Assembly: GCA_900155495.1 (NCBI GenBank)
Contig: FTLJ01000481.1
Span: forward strand, 1-58,365
From: Porogramme epimiltina
Lineage: Eukaryota > Basidiomycota > Agaricomycetes > Polyporales > Polyporaceae
Direction: 5' to 3'
Length of the DNA stretch: 58,365 nucleotides
In this document: positions 57,075 through 58,365 of the stretch, piece by piece
How the letters are laid out: the number at the start of each line of letters is the position of its first letter
How positions within the stretch are numbered: position 1 is the first letter of the stretch
Notes under the pieces: model-generated
Seen by the model: the letters and a program-made list of their open reading frames with translations, nothing else
Told to the model about the DNA's origin: nothing
Databases searched by the model: none
Program-made: the position numbers and the translations under genes

Positions 57075-57459
57075 CGTCATGGCGTAGTTGACCGCGATCG
57101 CGGTGCCGTCGTTGATGAGCGCGAGCGTGCGGACGCCTGAGATCTCGATCGCGTCCACGACGGCGTCGCGCTCGAACTGTGCGTAGTACGGCGGGACGGT
57201 CACGATCACGTCGTGCACGCGCTCGCGTGCTGTGCTCTCGACGAGTACGCAAACTGCATCGCGATAGGCTCCTCGACGCTCTATTGGGTCTCGTCTGAGC
57301 GGCGGAGCACGACAGCGCCGCGCTCGGTCCAGACGGTGTCCGCGGAGGAGACAGAGGCGTAGAAGGAGAGGGCCTCCGAGTCGTATGGCGCGGGCCTGGA
57401 GGAACTTGAGGGACGAGAATGAGTCCAGCGGGGATCGGAGGTGTAACGTCTTGAGGTAC
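57075..57459 (-). pseudogene. Lhs1/HYOU1-type Hsp70 fragment
   Basis: Part of the ATPase domain of an ER Hsp70-like chaperone (GRP170 group). In minus-strand order: LDSFSSLKFLQARPYDSEAL, SFYASVSSADTVWTERGAVV, LRRSDETQ, then a TAG stop at 57281-57283 where the family has Trp, SVEEPIAMQFAY, a small deletion with a frame change, VHDVIVTVPPYYAQFERDAV and VDAIEISGVRTLALINDGTA, ending VNYAMT. The N-terminal nucleotide-binding start and everything after the domain are absent. Dead fragment. Confidence 0.8.
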
Positions 57460-57599
57460 CTGCGCGAGGGACGGGTGCGGGGAGGGATGAAAGACAGATT
57501 AGCATACTAGTGATCGTACGCGGAGGGAGGAAGCTAGGATGAAGGGAGCAGAAGGCCCGACTCCGCATCACGAACGAAGTACGGGTGCTCACACATTGT

Positions 57600-58110
57600 T
57601 AAGGGTTGCTTCCTTGAGGTCGGCCTAGCGGAGACAGGAGATACGCGGTGTTAGTAGATGGGAGACCGAGGGATAGCTGGGGGCGCGCACCTTGTCCCGA
57701 TCCTCGTTCACCTGCATGGCGCGGATTAGGGCACGAAACGGATGGAGGCGAGCACTGAGAAAAGGCGCGTGTTTAGGAGCGGAGGGCACGCACCTCGACC
57801 TCGGGTAGGCAATTTAGTAGCCAAAGCCGCTCGCTCTCCAGTTTAGGTGACAAGAGACGGATTAGAACGGCTTCTTGGGCGGCGTGCGAAGAGGGTGTGG
57901 GAACGGCGCATGCCAGAGGATGAGACAGAAGGAAGGACGCACTTGTTCTTCTGCTCCTTGAGGTCCTGGATAGCTTTGTTCATCCATTCAAGCGCGGGAT
58001 ACGCGGAGAGGATATGCGCGGTGTGGAGCTGTAATGTTAGTATACGTTTTCCTCGGTCAGTGCTATATGGTTGGAGGCAAGGAGGACGACGACGAGTCAT
58101 GACAGACGAC
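57600..58110 (-). other. Unrecognised coding-like minus-strand fragment
   Basis: Successive protein-like stretches on the minus strand are separated by plausible small introns. They are LHTAHILSAYPALEWMNKAI + QDLKEQKN (58035-57945), ERLWLLNCLPEVE (about 57838-57797), HPFRALIRAMQVNEDRDK (about 57750-57692) and ADLKEATLNNV (about 57628-57595). They read as a helical, charged protein end. I do not recognise the family, and they do not match the missing parts of the Hsp70 fragment beside them. Confidence 0.3.
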
Positions 58111-58365
58111 GTGGCAGCCCAAGCGCCGAAAGCGCACGGACCAATTCCTGATCCGGCGCGGCGGCGCCTGTGGACTTAGACTCTGCTTTTCTGCGCTGCC
58201 TCATGCCGCCTCGCGCCTTTATCCGTATGTCTATGGGAATCAATGCGTACTTGAAGTTGCCCGGTGCATAATGTTACCCACTGACAACTTTGGCAGTCAC
58301 CTATAGTACCCTCTGCGAGATAACATCAGAAAAAAAGCCGCCGGCCCGTTGCGCCACAGGGGCGG
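58111..58365. other. Window end, nothing supported
   Basis: No gene, repeat or RNA signal recognised. Confidence 0.4.

Overview
The window looks like a wood- or litter-decay Agaricomycete (Basidiomycota). Genes are dense with short introns (about 45-70 nt, GT-AG with a few GC-AG donors). The content is typical: a GH12 endoglucanase, a GH35 beta-galactosidase remnant, F-box/LRR-like genes, single-pass receptor-like membrane proteins and a TOK-type potassium channel remnant. Protein-coding genes were spliced by eye; exon joins were checked for reading phase and, where possible, against paralogues inside the window.

Left part (1-18 kb). A GH12 gene runs off the left edge on the minus strand. 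Next come a minus-strand single-pass membrane protein, an F-box gene (+), and three more members of the same membrane-protein family (two are incomplete, one at 14.2-15.5 kb looks complete). A degraded potassium channel lies between the two incomplete members. A 0.96 kb segmental copy of the HEM13 (coproporphyrinogen III oxidase) promoter and 5' half lies at 11.9-12.9 kb, joined directly to the decayed 3' end of a GH35 beta-galactosidase. The intact HEM13 gene is at 16.9-18.0 kb.

Middle part (18-28 kb). It holds a tRNA-Ser(CGA) with a 13-nt intron, an SDR oxidoreductase (seven exons, one of 18 nt) and an MFS monocarboxylate-type transporter, separated by long GC-rich gene-free stretches with two families of degenerate direct repeats.

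Right part (28-56.7 kb). This is the most striking region: a tandem array in which a seven-helix membrane protein (minus strand) and an amino-acid permease (plus strand) are divergently transcribed from a shared intergenic region of about 1.0-1.1 kb. The pair occurs four times. Three permeases look intact; the fourth is cut at the array edge. Two further permease relics, resembling the first (type A) permease, sit between the later units. The ancestral repeat may therefore have been A-permease / 7TM / B-permease, with the A copy later lost. A 1.56 kb non-autonomous DNA transposon, rich in a 10-bp TGCGCA-cored repeat and flanked by a 10-bp target duplication, sits inside the first spacer; the homologous empty site is present in the next unit.

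Right edge (56.7-58.4 kb). The array ends abruptly in AT-rich short repeats, followed by a broken fragment of an Lhs1/HYOU1-type Hsp70 gene on the minus strand and an unrecognised coding-like fragment.

A plausible joint role for the array is amino-acid uptake (permeases) beside a partner or sensor-like membrane protein (7TM). That is inference from arrangement only; the 7TM family was not recognised.
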